A stretch of 64,000 nucleotides of DNA from Rhodospirillales bacterium BBD 1991-14 (GTDB lineage: Bacteria > Pseudomonadota > Alphaproteobacteria > Kiloniellales > Kiloniellaceae), in assembly GCA_001657395.1 (NCBI GenBank), contig LYSY01000011.1, forward strand, positions 106,863-170,862. Reading direction: 5' to 3'. Below, one piece after another: positions 54,933 to 63,431 of this stretch. Each line of letters starts with the position of its first letter. Position 1 is the first letter of the stretch. A program made the translations under genes and the position numbers. The notes beneath the pieces were generated by a model, which saw nothing but the letters and a program-made list of their open reading frames with translations, was not told the DNA's origin and did not search any database.

Positions 54933-55931
54933 GTGGCACGAGCGCCGAAGACGCTGCAGATCGACGAGGAGGAGCGCTTCCTCACCCGCGTCGCCTGGTT
55001 CTATCACGTCGAAGGCCTGACCCAGGGCGCGGTCGCGGAACGGCTGGGCGTCACCCGCCTGCGCGTCAACAAGGCCCTGGCCGATGCCCGGCGCCTGGGC
55101 ATCGTGCGCATCTCCATCAACTCGGCCTTTGCCGGCAGCGTCGACCTCGATGCCCGCCTGCGCGAGCGCTTCGGCCTCGCGGAGGCCTATATCGTCCCCA
55201 GCCCCGCAGATCCCGGCAACGTGCAGACCATCGTCGGCACCGCCCTTGGCCACCATCTGACGCGCCTCCTGGCCGACCCGGCGATCACGCTCTTCGGCAT
55301 GTCCTGGGGCAACACCCTGAACCTGGCGACCCGCTTCATGGAGCCGGTGCATCGCCCGGACCTGGAGATCGTCTCCATGATGGGCGGCATGACCAAGGGT
55401 TCCGACATCAATACCTTTGAAGTCACCACGCGGCTGGCCGATCTCTGTGCCGCGCAGCACAGTTACTTCACGGCCCCGCTCTACGCCGGCTCCAAGGAAA
55501 GCCGCGATACCCTGATGGGCCTCGACGTCTTCCGCGCGGTGCTGGACAAGATCCGCCGGGTCGACGCCGTCACCATGGCCGCCGGCGACACCAGCAAGCA
55601 ATCGATCCTCGTGAAGGACGGCCTGCCCAGCGACATCGCCGTGGAAGAACTGATCGAGGCCGGCGCCGTCGGCGACATCCTCGGTCAGTTCCTCGACGCC
55701 GAGGGCCGCCTGGTCGACCACCCCATCAACGACCGGGTGATCGGCGTGGGGCTCGGCGACCTCTTCGAGATGAACTCGGTCATCCTCGCCGCCGGCGGCG
55801 CGAACAAGGTGCCGATCCTGACGGCAGCGCTCGGCACCGGCGCGGTGGATGTCTTCATTTCCGACGAGGACACCGCCCAGGCCATCCTCGCCGCCGCCGG
55901 CGAACGCCCGCAGGGCAAGGCCCACGCCTGA
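54933..55931 (+). CDS. SorC/DeoR family transcriptional regulator
   Basis: 332 residues from a GTG at 54933 with AAAGGA upstream; the frame extends further but is not family-like. An N-terminal winged helix is present (VAWFYHVEGLTQGAVAERLG and TRLRVNKALADARRLG), then a sugar-binding domain with GMSWGNTLNLA, MMGGMTKGSD and FTAPLYAGS. SorC regulators sense phosphorylated sugars. It probably controls both arms of the locus through the 50678-50889 region. Confidence 0.92.
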   Translation: MARAPKTLQIDEEERFLTRVAWFYHVEGLTQGAVAERLGVTRLRVNKALADARRLGIVRISINSAFAGSVDLDARLRERFGLAEAYIVPSPADPGNVQTIVGTALGHHLTRLLADPAITLFGMSWGNTLNLATRFMEPVHRPDLEIVSMMGGMTKGSDINTFEVTTRLADLCAAQHSYFTAPLYAGSKESRDTLMGLDVFRAVLDKIRRVDAVTMAAGDTSKQSILVKDGLPSDIAVEELIEAGAVGDILGQFLDAEGRLVDHPINDRVIGVGLGDLFEMNSVILAAGGANKVPILTAALGTGAVDVFISDEDTAQAILAAAGERPQGKAHA

Positions 55932-55968
55932 ACACCAAAAAAGAACGGATCACCTGAGGGAGAACGCC

Positions 55969-57435
55969 ATGTATCTGGGCATCGACATCGGCACCTCCGG
56001 CGTCAAGGTCGTGGTCGCCGACGCCGACGACCACTTCCATGCCTCCGCCTCTTACCGGCTGGAGGTCTCGCGGCCGCACCCGGGCTGGAGCGAACAGCAC
56101 CCGGACGACTGGTGGACGGCGACCCAGGGCTGTTTCGACGAACTGGCACGGCAGCACCCGGACCTCATGGCGCAGGTGCGCGGCATCGGCCTGTCGGGCC
56201 AGATGCTGGGGGCCGTGGTCGTCGACGATCAGGACCGGGCGCTGCGCAGCGGCATTCTCTGGAACGACGGCCGTGCGCTGGAGGAATGCGACGAACTTTT
56301 GCGGCGCGCCCCCGACATCGGCCACCGCAGCGGCTGCACGCCGGACCCCGGCTTCACCGCACCCAAGCTGCTGTGGCTCGCCAAGCACGAACCGGAGGTC
56401 TTCGCCAAGACCGACTGCGTCATGCTGCCGAAGGATTTCGTGCGCCTGCGCCTCACCGGCGAACGCGCCACCGAACCTTCCGACGGCTGCGGCATGCTGG
56501 TGATGGAAACCGAGAGCCGGCGCTGGAGCGACGAACTCTGCAAGGCGGCCGACTGGAGTGCCGATCGACTGCCGCCGATCATCGACTCCTGGGCGTCGGG
56601 CGGCGATCTGCTGCCCGACCTGGCGACGCGCTGGAAAGTCCCCCCGGGAACGCCGGTGGCCGCCGGGGCCGGCGACAACATGGCCGCCAGCGTCGGCGTC
56701 GGCGTCGCCCAGCCCGGTGATGCCATCATCACCATCGGCACCTCCGGCGTGGTCTGCATCGTCGACTCGCAGTACCGCCCGCTGCCCGACAAGGCGGTGC
56801 TGACCCATGCCCACGCCGCGCCGGACGCCTTCCTCTCCATGGGCTGCGTGATGGCCGCGACGGCCAGCGTCGACTGGGTCCTCGGCATCAGCGGCAAGAG
56901 CCTGGCCGAGTTGGCCGGCGAAGCCGACCGCCTCTGGGCCGAGGGCCGCGCCGCCGAGGCGCCGGTCATGCTGCCCTTCCTCAATGGCATCCGCACGCCA
57001 CACAACCGCCCGGCGACCCGCGGCCTCCTGGCCGGTCTCTCGCTCTCGACCGATCTCGGAATGCTCGGCTGGGCCGTCATGGAAGGCGTCAGCTTCCAGT
57101 TCATCGAGTGCCTGGACGCGCAAGCCGAAGTCGGCCTCAAGCCCGAGAACCTGCAGATCGTCGGCGGCGGCGCGCAGAACCGGCTGTGGTGCCAGATGAT
57201 CGCCAGCCTGCTGGACCGGCCGGTCGACCTGCCCAGCGGACGCGACGTCGCCGCCTCCCTCGGCGCCGCGCGTCTCGGCCGGGTGGCGGCCGGCGATGCC
57301 GAGGCCGCAGCCTGCCTGTCAACCAAGCCGGCCAGCGAGGCCACCATCGCGCCGGATGCGCAGATGCGTGCGCTGTTGCTCGGGCGCTACGAACGCTACC
57401 TCGCCTTCCAGCAGGAAGCCGGCGACCTGCTCTGA
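55969..57435 (+). CDS. xylB: FGGY-family carbohydrate kinase (xylulokinase-like)
   Basis: 488 residues from ATG 55969, preceded by GAGGGAG. The N-terminal LGIDIGTSGVKVVVADAD and the QHPDDWW motif mark FGGY kinases; GLSGQMLGAVVV, AGAGDNMAASVGVG (catalytic Asp) and IVGGGAQNRLWCQM are typical of xylulokinase. The sugar could be D-xylulose or another ketose or alditol; the regulator, the SDR and the importer all fit ketose formation from a polyol. Last gene of the plus arm. Confidence 0.9.
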   Translation: MYLGIDIGTSGVKVVVADADDHFHASASYRLEVSRPHPGWSEQHPDDWWTATQGCFDELARQHPDLMAQVRGIGLSGQMLGAVVVDDQDRALRSGILWNDGRALEECDELLRRAPDIGHRSGCTPDPGFTAPKLLWLAKHEPEVFAKTDCVMLPKDFVRLRLTGERATEPSDGCGMLVMETESRRWSDELCKAADWSADRLPPIIDSWASGGDLLPDLATRWKVPPGTPVAAGAGDNMAASVGVGVAQPGDAIITIGTSGVVCIVDSQYRPLPDKAVLTHAHAAPDAFLSMGCVMAATASVDWVLGISGKSLAELAGEADRLWAEGRAAEAPVMLPFLNGIRTPHNRPATRGLLAGLSLSTDLGMLGWAVMEGVSFQFIECLDAQAEVGLKPENLQIVGGGAQNRLWCQMIASLLDRPVDLPSGRDVAASLGAARLGRVAAGDAEAAACLSTKPASEATIAPDAQMRALLLGRYERYLAFQQEAGDLL

Positions 57436-57518
57436 ACCGGGTCTGATTCGGCTCTGAACAGAGGCCTGCGAAAGCATTGCCAAGGCAGGCGAAAGTGCCC
57501 ACCCTGTCAGACAACAAA

Positions 57519-57550
57519 GGGGCGCCGCGCGGTTTGCGTATCGGCGCCCC
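57519..57550 (+). terminator. Hairpin after the kinase gene
   Basis: GGGGCGCCG (57519-57527) and CGGCGCCCC (57542-57550) form a 9-bp stem with a 14-base loop, about 85 bases past the kinase stop and 38 before ggt. No T tract; possible weak terminator or barrier. Confidence 0.5.
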
Positions 57551-57587
57551 GCAAGAGGCGTAGGAAACAGGGGACAGGGCAGCGCAT

Positions 57588-59183
57588 ATGACGTCTGGCA
57601 AGGCAACCGCCGCGGGTCGGCCGCTGGGGGCCGTGGCCTGCGGCCACCCGGCGACGGCAGCGGCGGCGGAAGAGGTCCTGAGCGACGGCGGCAATGCCTT
57701 CGATGCGGTGCTGGCCGCTTTCTTCGCCTCCTGCGTGGCCGAGCCGGTGCTCTGCTCCCTGGGGGGCGGCGGCTTCCTCCTCGCCCAGCCTGACGATGCC
57801 GATCCTGTGCTCTACGACTTCTTCGTCCAGACGCCGCGGCAGCGCACGCCGCCGGAAGCGCTCGACTTCTATCCCATCCACGCAGACTTCGGCACGGCAA
57901 CGCAGGAGTTCCACATCGGCCTGGGGGCCATGGCCACCCCCGGCGCCGTGCGCGGCATCTTCGCCATCCATCGCGACCTCGCCAGCCTGCCGCTGCCGCG
58001 GCTTGCGGCGCCCGCCGTCCGCCTGGCGCGGGAGGGCGTCACGGTGCGGCCCATCGATGCCTATCTGTTCAGCGTCGTCGCGCCGATCCTGACCGCGGAA
58101 GCCTGTTCGCGCAGCCTCTTCACCGGCCCCTCGGGTGCGCTGCTGGGCGCGGGCGACACCCTGCGGCAGGAGGCGCTGGCGGACAGCCTGGATGCCCTCG
58201 CCGGCGAGGGAGACGCCCTCTTCTACGAGGGCGAGATGGCGCAGCAGCTGGTTGCGCTCTGCCGTGACGGCGGCGGCCAGCTGACGGCGGCAGACCTTGC
58301 CGGCTATCGCGTGATGAAGCGGCGCCCCTTCAGCTGCCGCTACCGCGATGCGGAGGTTCTGACGAACCCCCCGCCCTCCTGCGGCGGCATTCTGATCGGC
58401 TTTGCCCTGCACCTGCTGGGCCAAGAGGATCTCGGGCGGCTGCGGCCGATCAGCGAAGAGCATCTGCTGCTGATGGCCCGGATCATGGAGCTCACCAACA
58501 AGGCGCGGGTGGAGGCGCACCTGGAAGAGGCCAGCGGCGAAGCGGAGGAAACAGCGGCCGCCGCGCGTCTCTTCGACCCCGCTCTCCTCCGCCGTTATAC
58601 AGACGAGGTCGCGGGCCACGCCGGCTTCACCCGCGGCACGACCCATATCTCCGTGGTCGACGCTGCCGGCAACCTCGCCGCCATGAGCCTCTCCAACGGG
58701 GAGGGCTGCGGGCGCCAACTGCCGGGCAGCGGGATCACGCTGAACAACATGCTGGGCGAAGAGGATCTCAACCGCGGGGGCTTTCACCGCTGGCCGACGG
58801 ACAGCCGCCTGTCGTCAATGATGGCGCCGACCCTCGCCAGGACCACAAAGGGCTCGCTCTTCGCCATCGGTTCCGGCGGGTCCAACCGCATCCGCAGCGC
58901 GGTGCTGCAGGTGCTGACCAACCTGCTCGATCATGGGATGGAACTGCAGGCGGCCACCGAGGCTCCGCGCCTGCATCTGGAAGGCAGGCTCGCCAACCTG
59001 GAAGGCGGATTGCTGGACGGCGGCAGCGAGCTTCTGGCTCGCCATGGATACGAGGCCATCGACTGGCCGAAGCACAATCTGTTTTTCGGCGGGGTTCACG
59101 GTGTTGCGCGCAATGGCGAAGGAACCCTCAGTGCCGCAGGCGATCCCCGCCGCGGCGGCGCGGCCCGTGTCGTCTACGGCTGA
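57588..59183 (+). CDS. ggt: Gamma-glutamyltransferase
   Basis: 531 residues, self-processing N-terminal nucleophile hydrolase. The nucleophile Thr351 is in GTTHISVVDAAGN, and GSGITLNNMLGE and IGSGGSNRIRSAVLQVL are the conserved beta-subunit regions. No signal peptide is visible, so it would be cytoplasmic, unlike the classic periplasmic GGT of E. coli; similar leaderless forms occur in many proteobacteria. It hydrolyses or transfers the gamma-glutamyl group of glutathione or gamma-glutamyl amines. Confidence 0.93.
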   Translation: MTSGKATAAGRPLGAVACGHPATAAAAEEVLSDGGNAFDAVLAAFFASCVAEPVLCSLGGGGFLLAQPDDADPVLYDFFVQTPRQRTPPEALDFYPIHADFGTATQEFHIGLGAMATPGAVRGIFAIHRDLASLPLPRLAAPAVRLAREGVTVRPIDAYLFSVVAPILTAEACSRSLFTGPSGALLGAGDTLRQEALADSLDALAGEGDALFYEGEMAQQLVALCRDGGGQLTAADLAGYRVMKRRPFSCRYRDAEVLTNPPPSCGGILIGFALHLLGQEDLGRLRPISEEHLLLMARIMELTNKARVEAHLEEASGEAEETAAAARLFDPALLRRYTDEVAGHAGFTRGTTHISVVDAAGNLAAMSLSNGEGCGRQLPGSGITLNNMLGEEDLNRGGFHRWPTDSRLSSMMAPTLARTTKGSLFAIGSGGSNRIRSAVLQVLTNLLDHGMELQAATEAPRLHLEGRLANLEGGLLDGGSELLARHGYEAIDWPKHNLFFGGVHGVARNGEGTLSAAGDPRRGGAARVVYG

Positions 59184-59190
59184 AAGCAAA

Positions 59191-59217
59191 CGTGCCCGAC
59201 GCGAGGCGTCGGGCACG
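59191..59217. terminator. Bidirectional terminator hairpin between ggt and gcrA
   Basis: CGTGCCCGACGC (59191-59202), 3-base loop, GCGTCGGGCACG (59206-59217): a perfect 12-bp stem between two convergent genes. Confidence 0.7.
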
Positions 59218-59253
59218 GTCGATTACCAACTCTTGTAAGACGTCCCGGCCGCT

Positions 59254-59727
59254 TCAGGCCGCTTCCGAATCCGAGCGGTTGCTGCGCACGATGTAGGCAC
59301 GCGCGCAGTGCTCCGCACAGTACGGCTTGCCCGGCACCGCGGGAGCGCCGCAGAAATGGAAATCGGCATCGCCCGGGTCACCGATCGGCCAGAGACAGTT
59401 GGGCCCCTTGCCGCTGGTGCGCCTGACAATCGGCGCCTGGCGGCGCACTTCCACGGCTGCCGGAGCCGGCGCTGCAACCGGCCGCTCGATCTTGGGCTGG
59501 ACTGCCACGCGCATTGCGGGCTTGGGCGCCGCTGGCGCTGCGGGCCGCCGGCTCGTCGAACTTCCGCCCCGCTTGATCGGCGAGGGCCGCGCCGCGAGCT
59601 TCATGCGATGGGCCTTGCCGACGACCGAGTTCTTTGAAACTCCCAGAAGGCGACCGATTTCCGAAGCGCTGCGACCGGCTTCCCAAAGCCGCATGAGTTC
59701 GGCGACACGTTCTTCGGTCCAAGTCAT
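59254..59727 (-). CDS. gcrA: GcrA cell cycle regulator
   Basis: 157-residue DNA-binding regulator specific to alphaproteobacteria that works with sigma-70 at methylated GANTC promoters. The HTH is TWTEERVAELMRLWEAG plus SASEIGRLLGVSKNSVVGKA at residues 2-40; a Pro/Ala-rich linker follows, then the C-terminal sigma-binding domain with CLWPIGDPGDADFHFCG and YCAEHCARAY, where the four cysteines are conserved. Full length. Two GANTC sites lie upstream. Confidence 0.96.
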   Translation of the reverse strand: MTWTEERVAELMRLWEAGRSASEIGRLLGVSKNSVVGKAHRMKLAARPSPIKRGGSSTSRRPAAPAAPKPAMRVAVQPKIERPVAAPAPAAVEVRRQAPIVRRTSGKGPNCLWPIGDPGDADFHFCGAPAVPGKPYCAEHCARAYIVRSNRSDSEAA

Positions 59728-59851
59728 GCGTTTGCCTCTATGTCTAATGCTACATTTGGTACGGAATACTATATGTCGTACGGCGACTTGATTTCAGCAC
59801 AATATAGGGGGAGATTATGGCTGTCTAGGACCAGATATGTGGAAAACTGTG

Positions 59852-59878
59852 GATTCTTGTGGGTCTATGGCCGGAATC
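59852..59878. promoter_or_regulatory. Two GANTC methylation sites upstream of gcrA
   Basis: GATTC at 59852-59856 and GAATC at 59874-59878 lie 125-150 bases before the gcrA start in the 165-base intergenic region. GANTC is the CcrM target, and GcrA acts at methylated GANTC. Confidence 0.55.
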
Positions 59879-59892
59879 GCCGGCCTATGCGC

Positions 59893-60507
59893 TTACTCGA
59901 AGCGGACCGCCTGCCAACGCTCCCCCGAACCACGGTTGTTGAACCCCTCGAAGCGGACGACCCAGCCCAATTCCGGCGCGAACCAATTGCGCTGCTCGGC
60001 CCGCCAGTCGCTGCCAACCTGTTCCGACTGCCGCAGCAGAACGAAGGTATCGAAGGTTCCCGCCGGAACCTCGACCCGCTCCGTACCCGCCACCGTGATG
60101 CGGTCGGTCCAGCTCTGTCCGCCCCAATTGCGCGTGAAAGACACGGTCTTCCCCACTTCAAGAGGATAGAGAAGACCAAGCACGCCACCGTCGGGCGCAA
60201 CCCCGGCGGCCACGCAATCGATGCAGACGTGCCCCCAGCTTGAGAAGGTTTTGCCTTCCCAGATCCAGCTCACGATCTTGCCCACGGTTCGGCCCACCAC
60301 GCTCTCCACACGCTTCCCGGTGTCCATGTTTTCCCAAACCATCAGGGTTCCCTCCGGCAACGCCTTGAAAGGCGCCGGAGGAAGCGCAACGTCTTGGGCA
60401 GGAAGCGGAGAAACAAAACCTGCGAAGAACAAGATAAGCAGAGACGAAAGGCACGCCCGGACATGTCGGGCCCGGCCCTTCGATCCCCAACCACTGGCGG
60501 ACGGCAA
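59893..60507 (-). CDS. Exported protein of unknown function
   Basis: 204 residues from a TTG at 60507 with GGGGGGAG upstream. N-terminal hydrophobic signal (ACLSSLLILFFAGFVSPLPA), then a beta-rich domain with EGTLMVWENMDTGKRVESV, WEGKTFSSWGHVCIDCVAAG and SFTRNWGGQSWTDRITVAGT. Two Cys as CIDC could bind metal or form a disulfide. I do not recognise a family. It lies divergent from the DUF1800 gene. Confidence 0.7.
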   Translation of the reverse strand: MPSASGWGSKGRARHVRACLSSLLILFFAGFVSPLPAQDVALPPAPFKALPEGTLMVWENMDTGKRVESVVGRTVGKIVSWIWEGKTFSSWGHVCIDCVAAGVAPDGGVLGLLYPLEVGKTVSFTRNWGGQSWTDRITVAGTERVEVPAGTFDTFVLLRQSEQVGSDWRAEQRNWFAPELGWVVRFEGFNNRGSGERWQAVRFE

Positions 60508-60671
60508 AAACTACTCCCCCCGAAAACAAACCTGCGGCCACGGCCCGATGAAGCTAGCCCAAGAGCAAGGGGGGACGAAAGCCTCGCAAAGGGCGTATAA
60601 TGAGGATAACTCGCAAGTCCGGGCGATTTTTGCGCCCGCCCACGGGCGACAGTGGATTGCAGGGCTCCGGA

Positions 60672-62117
60672 ATGACGATGGATCGTGCACAGGCCCGCTC
60701 TTTTTTCACCGCACTGGCCGCACTGCTTGTGTTGACCGCACTGCTTCCCGGCACCGCTTCGGCATTGAGCCGGGAGGAGGCCCGGCATCTTTTAGCGCGC
60801 AGCGGCTTTGCTGCCGATCCCCAGACAATCGACGCCTTCCCACCCCTTTCGCGTAACGCAGCGGTTGAATGCATCCTCGGCGCGGCCACGTCAGAGGCGA
60901 CGACTGCACCGCCCGGCTGGACGGCAGACTGGACACCGCCGCGCATGCAGGATCTGTCGCGGGAAGAAAAACAGGCACTGCGCAGGGGAATGCGCAAGCA
61001 GGCGTTGGAACTGAAAGCCTGGTGGCTTCAGGAGATGACCGTCACCGCCAGTCCTCTGACCGAGGTGATGACGCTGTTCTGGCACAACCACTTCACCTCC
61101 AGCCTGAAGAAGGTGAAGGCACCAGTTCTGATGTACCGCCAGAACCGGCTGCTGCGCCAGGAAGCGGTCGGGAACTTCGCCCGCCTGCTGCGGGCGGTGG
61201 CCCGCGACCCGGCGATGCTGATCTACCTCGACGGGGCCCGCAGCCGCAAAACCGCACCGAACGAAAACTTCGCACGGGAGCTTCTCGAGCTCTTCACCCT
61301 CGGCGAAGGCCACTATGAGGAAGCGGACCTGAAAGAGGCGGCACGCGCCTTCACCGGCTGGAGCGTCGGCCGCAAGGACGCCGCCTTCACCTTTCGCAAG
61401 CGCTGGCACGACGACGGCCGGAAGACCGTGCTCGGCACGGAGGGCCCGCTGGACGGCGACGATGTGATCACGATCCTGCTGGAGCATCCGCGCACGGCCG
61501 TCTTCATTGTCGAGAAGCTCTGGCGGCAGTTCATCTCAGAACAGCCCGACCCGCAGGAGGTCGAGCGCCTCGCCGCCGTCTTTCGTGACAGCGGCTACGA
61601 GATCAAACCGCTGCTTGCAGCGCTGTTTGCCAGCGATCCCTTCTGGGCGCCCGAAAACCGTGGCCGGCTGATCAAGTCGCCCGTCGAGTTCCTGGTCGGA
61701 ACGGTCCGACTCTTCGACCTCCCCGTCGAGCGCTACGAGGACCTGGCGCGGCTCTCCGGCCGGCTCGGCCAGAACCTTTTCGATCCGCCGAACGTGAAGG
61801 GCTGGCCGGGTGGGACGGCCTGGATCACGGCGGGCAGCCTCGTCGACCGGCAGAGCCTGCTGGAACGCATCACCGGCGGCAGCGAAACGACCGCCGAACC
61901 GGCTGGCGTGCAGACTGCTGCGGACAATGGCAAGGCCCGACGCGCCCGCCTGTTCGACAGCTGGGTCGCCGGCCTGCCGGACCCCTGGCGCAGCGCCGAT
62001 GCGATGACGATGCTGCTGCTGCCGATTGCACCGGTCGATTCCGAGATCCTCGATCTTCACGCCAGCGGCGCGCAGGTGCGCCAGTTGCTCGGCGATCCGG
62101 CCTATCAGCTGAAATGA
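60672..62117 (+). CDS. DUF1800 domain-containing protein
   Basis: 481 residues from ATG 60672, which begins a clear signal peptide (FFTALAALLVLTALLPGTASA); the frame extends to 60600. DUF1800 hallmarks are EVMTLFWHNHFTSSLKKV, NENFARELLELFTLGEGHY and GWPGGTAWIT. DUF1800 proteins nearly always pair with DUF1501 proteins and are thought to be exported, but no function is established. Its stop overlaps the next start (ATGA at 62114-62117). Confidence 0.93.
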   Translation: MTMDRAQARSFFTALAALLVLTALLPGTASALSREEARHLLARSGFAADPQTIDAFPPLSRNAAVECILGAATSEATTAPPGWTADWTPPRMQDLSREEKQALRRGMRKQALELKAWWLQEMTVTASPLTEVMTLFWHNHFTSSLKKVKAPVLMYRQNRLLRQEAVGNFARLLRAVARDPAMLIYLDGARSRKTAPNENFARELLELFTLGEGHYEEADLKEAARAFTGWSVGRKDAAFTFRKRWHDDGRKTVLGTEGPLDGDDVITILLEHPRTAVFIVEKLWRQFISEQPDPQEVERLAAVFRDSGYEIKPLLAALFASDPFWAPENRGRLIKSPVEFLVGTVRLFDLPVERYEDLARLSGRLGQNLFDPPNVKGWPGGTAWITAGSLVDRQSLLERITGGSETTAEPAGVQTAADNGKARRARLFDSWVAGLPDPWRSADAMTMLLLPIAPVDSEILDLHASGAQVRQLLGDPAYQLK

Positions 62118-63328
62118 AGAGCCCTGACAGGAGGAGCCGAAAGATGGCCGCCGTTTCGCGCCGAAACCTGTTGAAGGGCGCCGCCGTCCTGGGACTGGGG
62201 CTGCCCTTGCTGTCTGCTGCGCGGGCATCCCCGGCCACCGCGGACATCGGGCTGGCGAAGACTCTCGTACTCGTCGAGCTGAGCGGCGGCAACGACGGGC
62301 TGAATACCGTCGTGCCCTACACCGACCCTGCCTACTACGAGACGCGCCCAAGGCTCGCCGTCGGCCGCGACCGCGTTCTGCAACTCGACGAGCACCTGGG
62401 GCTGCACCCCAACCTCAAGCCCTTGATGCGGCACTGGCAGGCCGGCGAGCTTGCGGTGGTGCTGGGGCTCGGCTACCCGCGGCCCAACCGTTCCCACTTC
62501 CGTTCCATCGAGATCTGGAACACGGCTTCCGAGAGCGATCAGACGCTGCAGGACGGATGGCTGCACCGCGCGATTGTCGAGGCCGGCGGTCTGCCCCCGG
62601 ATATGGGACCCTTGGGCGTCGTGCTGGGCGGCCCGGTCGGACCGCTGGCCGGCGAAGCCCTGACGCCCGTGGTCCTGAAAGACAGCAAGCAACTGCAGAC
62701 CGCAACACGTCTGCTGGATGGCCGCGATGCCCAGAGCGCCAATCCGGCCCTGGATCATATACTCGCGGTTCGCCGCCAGGCGCGCGATGCGGCCGGCCGG
62801 CTGACGGCCGCGCTCGAGGCTGCAAAGCAAGTCAAATCGGATTTCCCGAAATCCCCGCTGGGCCGGCAACTCCGCCTCGCGGCATCCGTCATCGCAGCGC
62901 GGGCGCCCGCGGCGGTCATCAAGGTGCAGCACAGCGGCTATGACACCCACGCCAACCAGGCCGCGCGCCATCCGCGTCTGCTGGCCGACCTCGGCGCCAG
63001 CCTCAGCGCTTTCGCCGGGGCTCTCAAGAAAGCAGGCGCCTGGGATCGCTGCCTTGTGGTGACCTATGCGGAGTTTGGCCGCCGGGTGGCGCAGAACGGC
63101 AGCGGCGGTACGGACCATGGCACGGCGGCCCCGCATTTCCTGCTCGGCGGCAGACTGCGTGGTGGGCTTTATGGACGCCAGCCCTCGGTCGGCGATCTGC
63201 AGGGCGGCGACCTGATCCACAGCCTGGACTTTCGCCAGCTCTACGCCACTCTGGTGCAGGGTTGGCTGGAGCTGCCGCCGGCCGTAGACACCTTCGGGCG
63301 GCAGCAACCGCTTCCGGTGATCGCCTGA
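62114..63328 (+). CDS. DUF1501 domain-containing Tat-exported protein
   Basis: 404 residues. The twin-arginine signal VSRRNLLKGAAVLGLGLP directs export. DUF1501 features are VLVELSGGNDGLNTVVPY, HYPRPNRSHF-type region (here GLGYPRPNRSHFRSIEIW) and DTHANQAARHPRLL plus GTDHGTAAPHFLLGG, close in style to the alkaline-phosphatase fold. It is coupled to the DUF1800 gene. Role unknown. Confidence 0.93.
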   Translation: MKSPDRRSRKMAAVSRRNLLKGAAVLGLGLPLLSAARASPATADIGLAKTLVLVELSGGNDGLNTVVPYTDPAYYETRPRLAVGRDRVLQLDEHLGLHPNLKPLMRHWQAGELAVVLGLGYPRPNRSHFRSIEIWNTASESDQTLQDGWLHRAIVEAGGLPPDMGPLGVVLGGPVGPLAGEALTPVVLKDSKQLQTATRLLDGRDAQSANPALDHILAVRRQARDAAGRLTAALEAAKQVKSDFPKSPLGRQLRLAASVIAARAPAAVIKVQHSGYDTHANQAARHPRLLADLGASLSAFAGALKKAGAWDRCLVVTYAEFGRRVAQNGSGGTDHGTAAPHFLLGGRLRGGLYGRQPSVGDLQGGDLIHSLDFRQLYATLVQGWLELPPAVDTFGRQQPLPVIA

Positions 63329-63363
63329 CAGAAATCTCGGGGCAGGAAGACCAGAAAGCAAAC

Positions 63364-63387
63364 GGGCGGCGGTCGAAACCGCCGCCC
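63364..63387. terminator. Hairpin between convergent DUF1501 and RTX genes
   Basis: GGGCGGCGGT (63364-63373) and ACCGCCGCCC (63378-63387) form a 10-bp stem with a CGAA tetraloop. No T tract. Confidence 0.55.
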
Positions 63388-63431
63388 GCCGCCCGGGCGG
63401 TAACGGGCCACCGCCCGTCTGGCGAGCCTGG

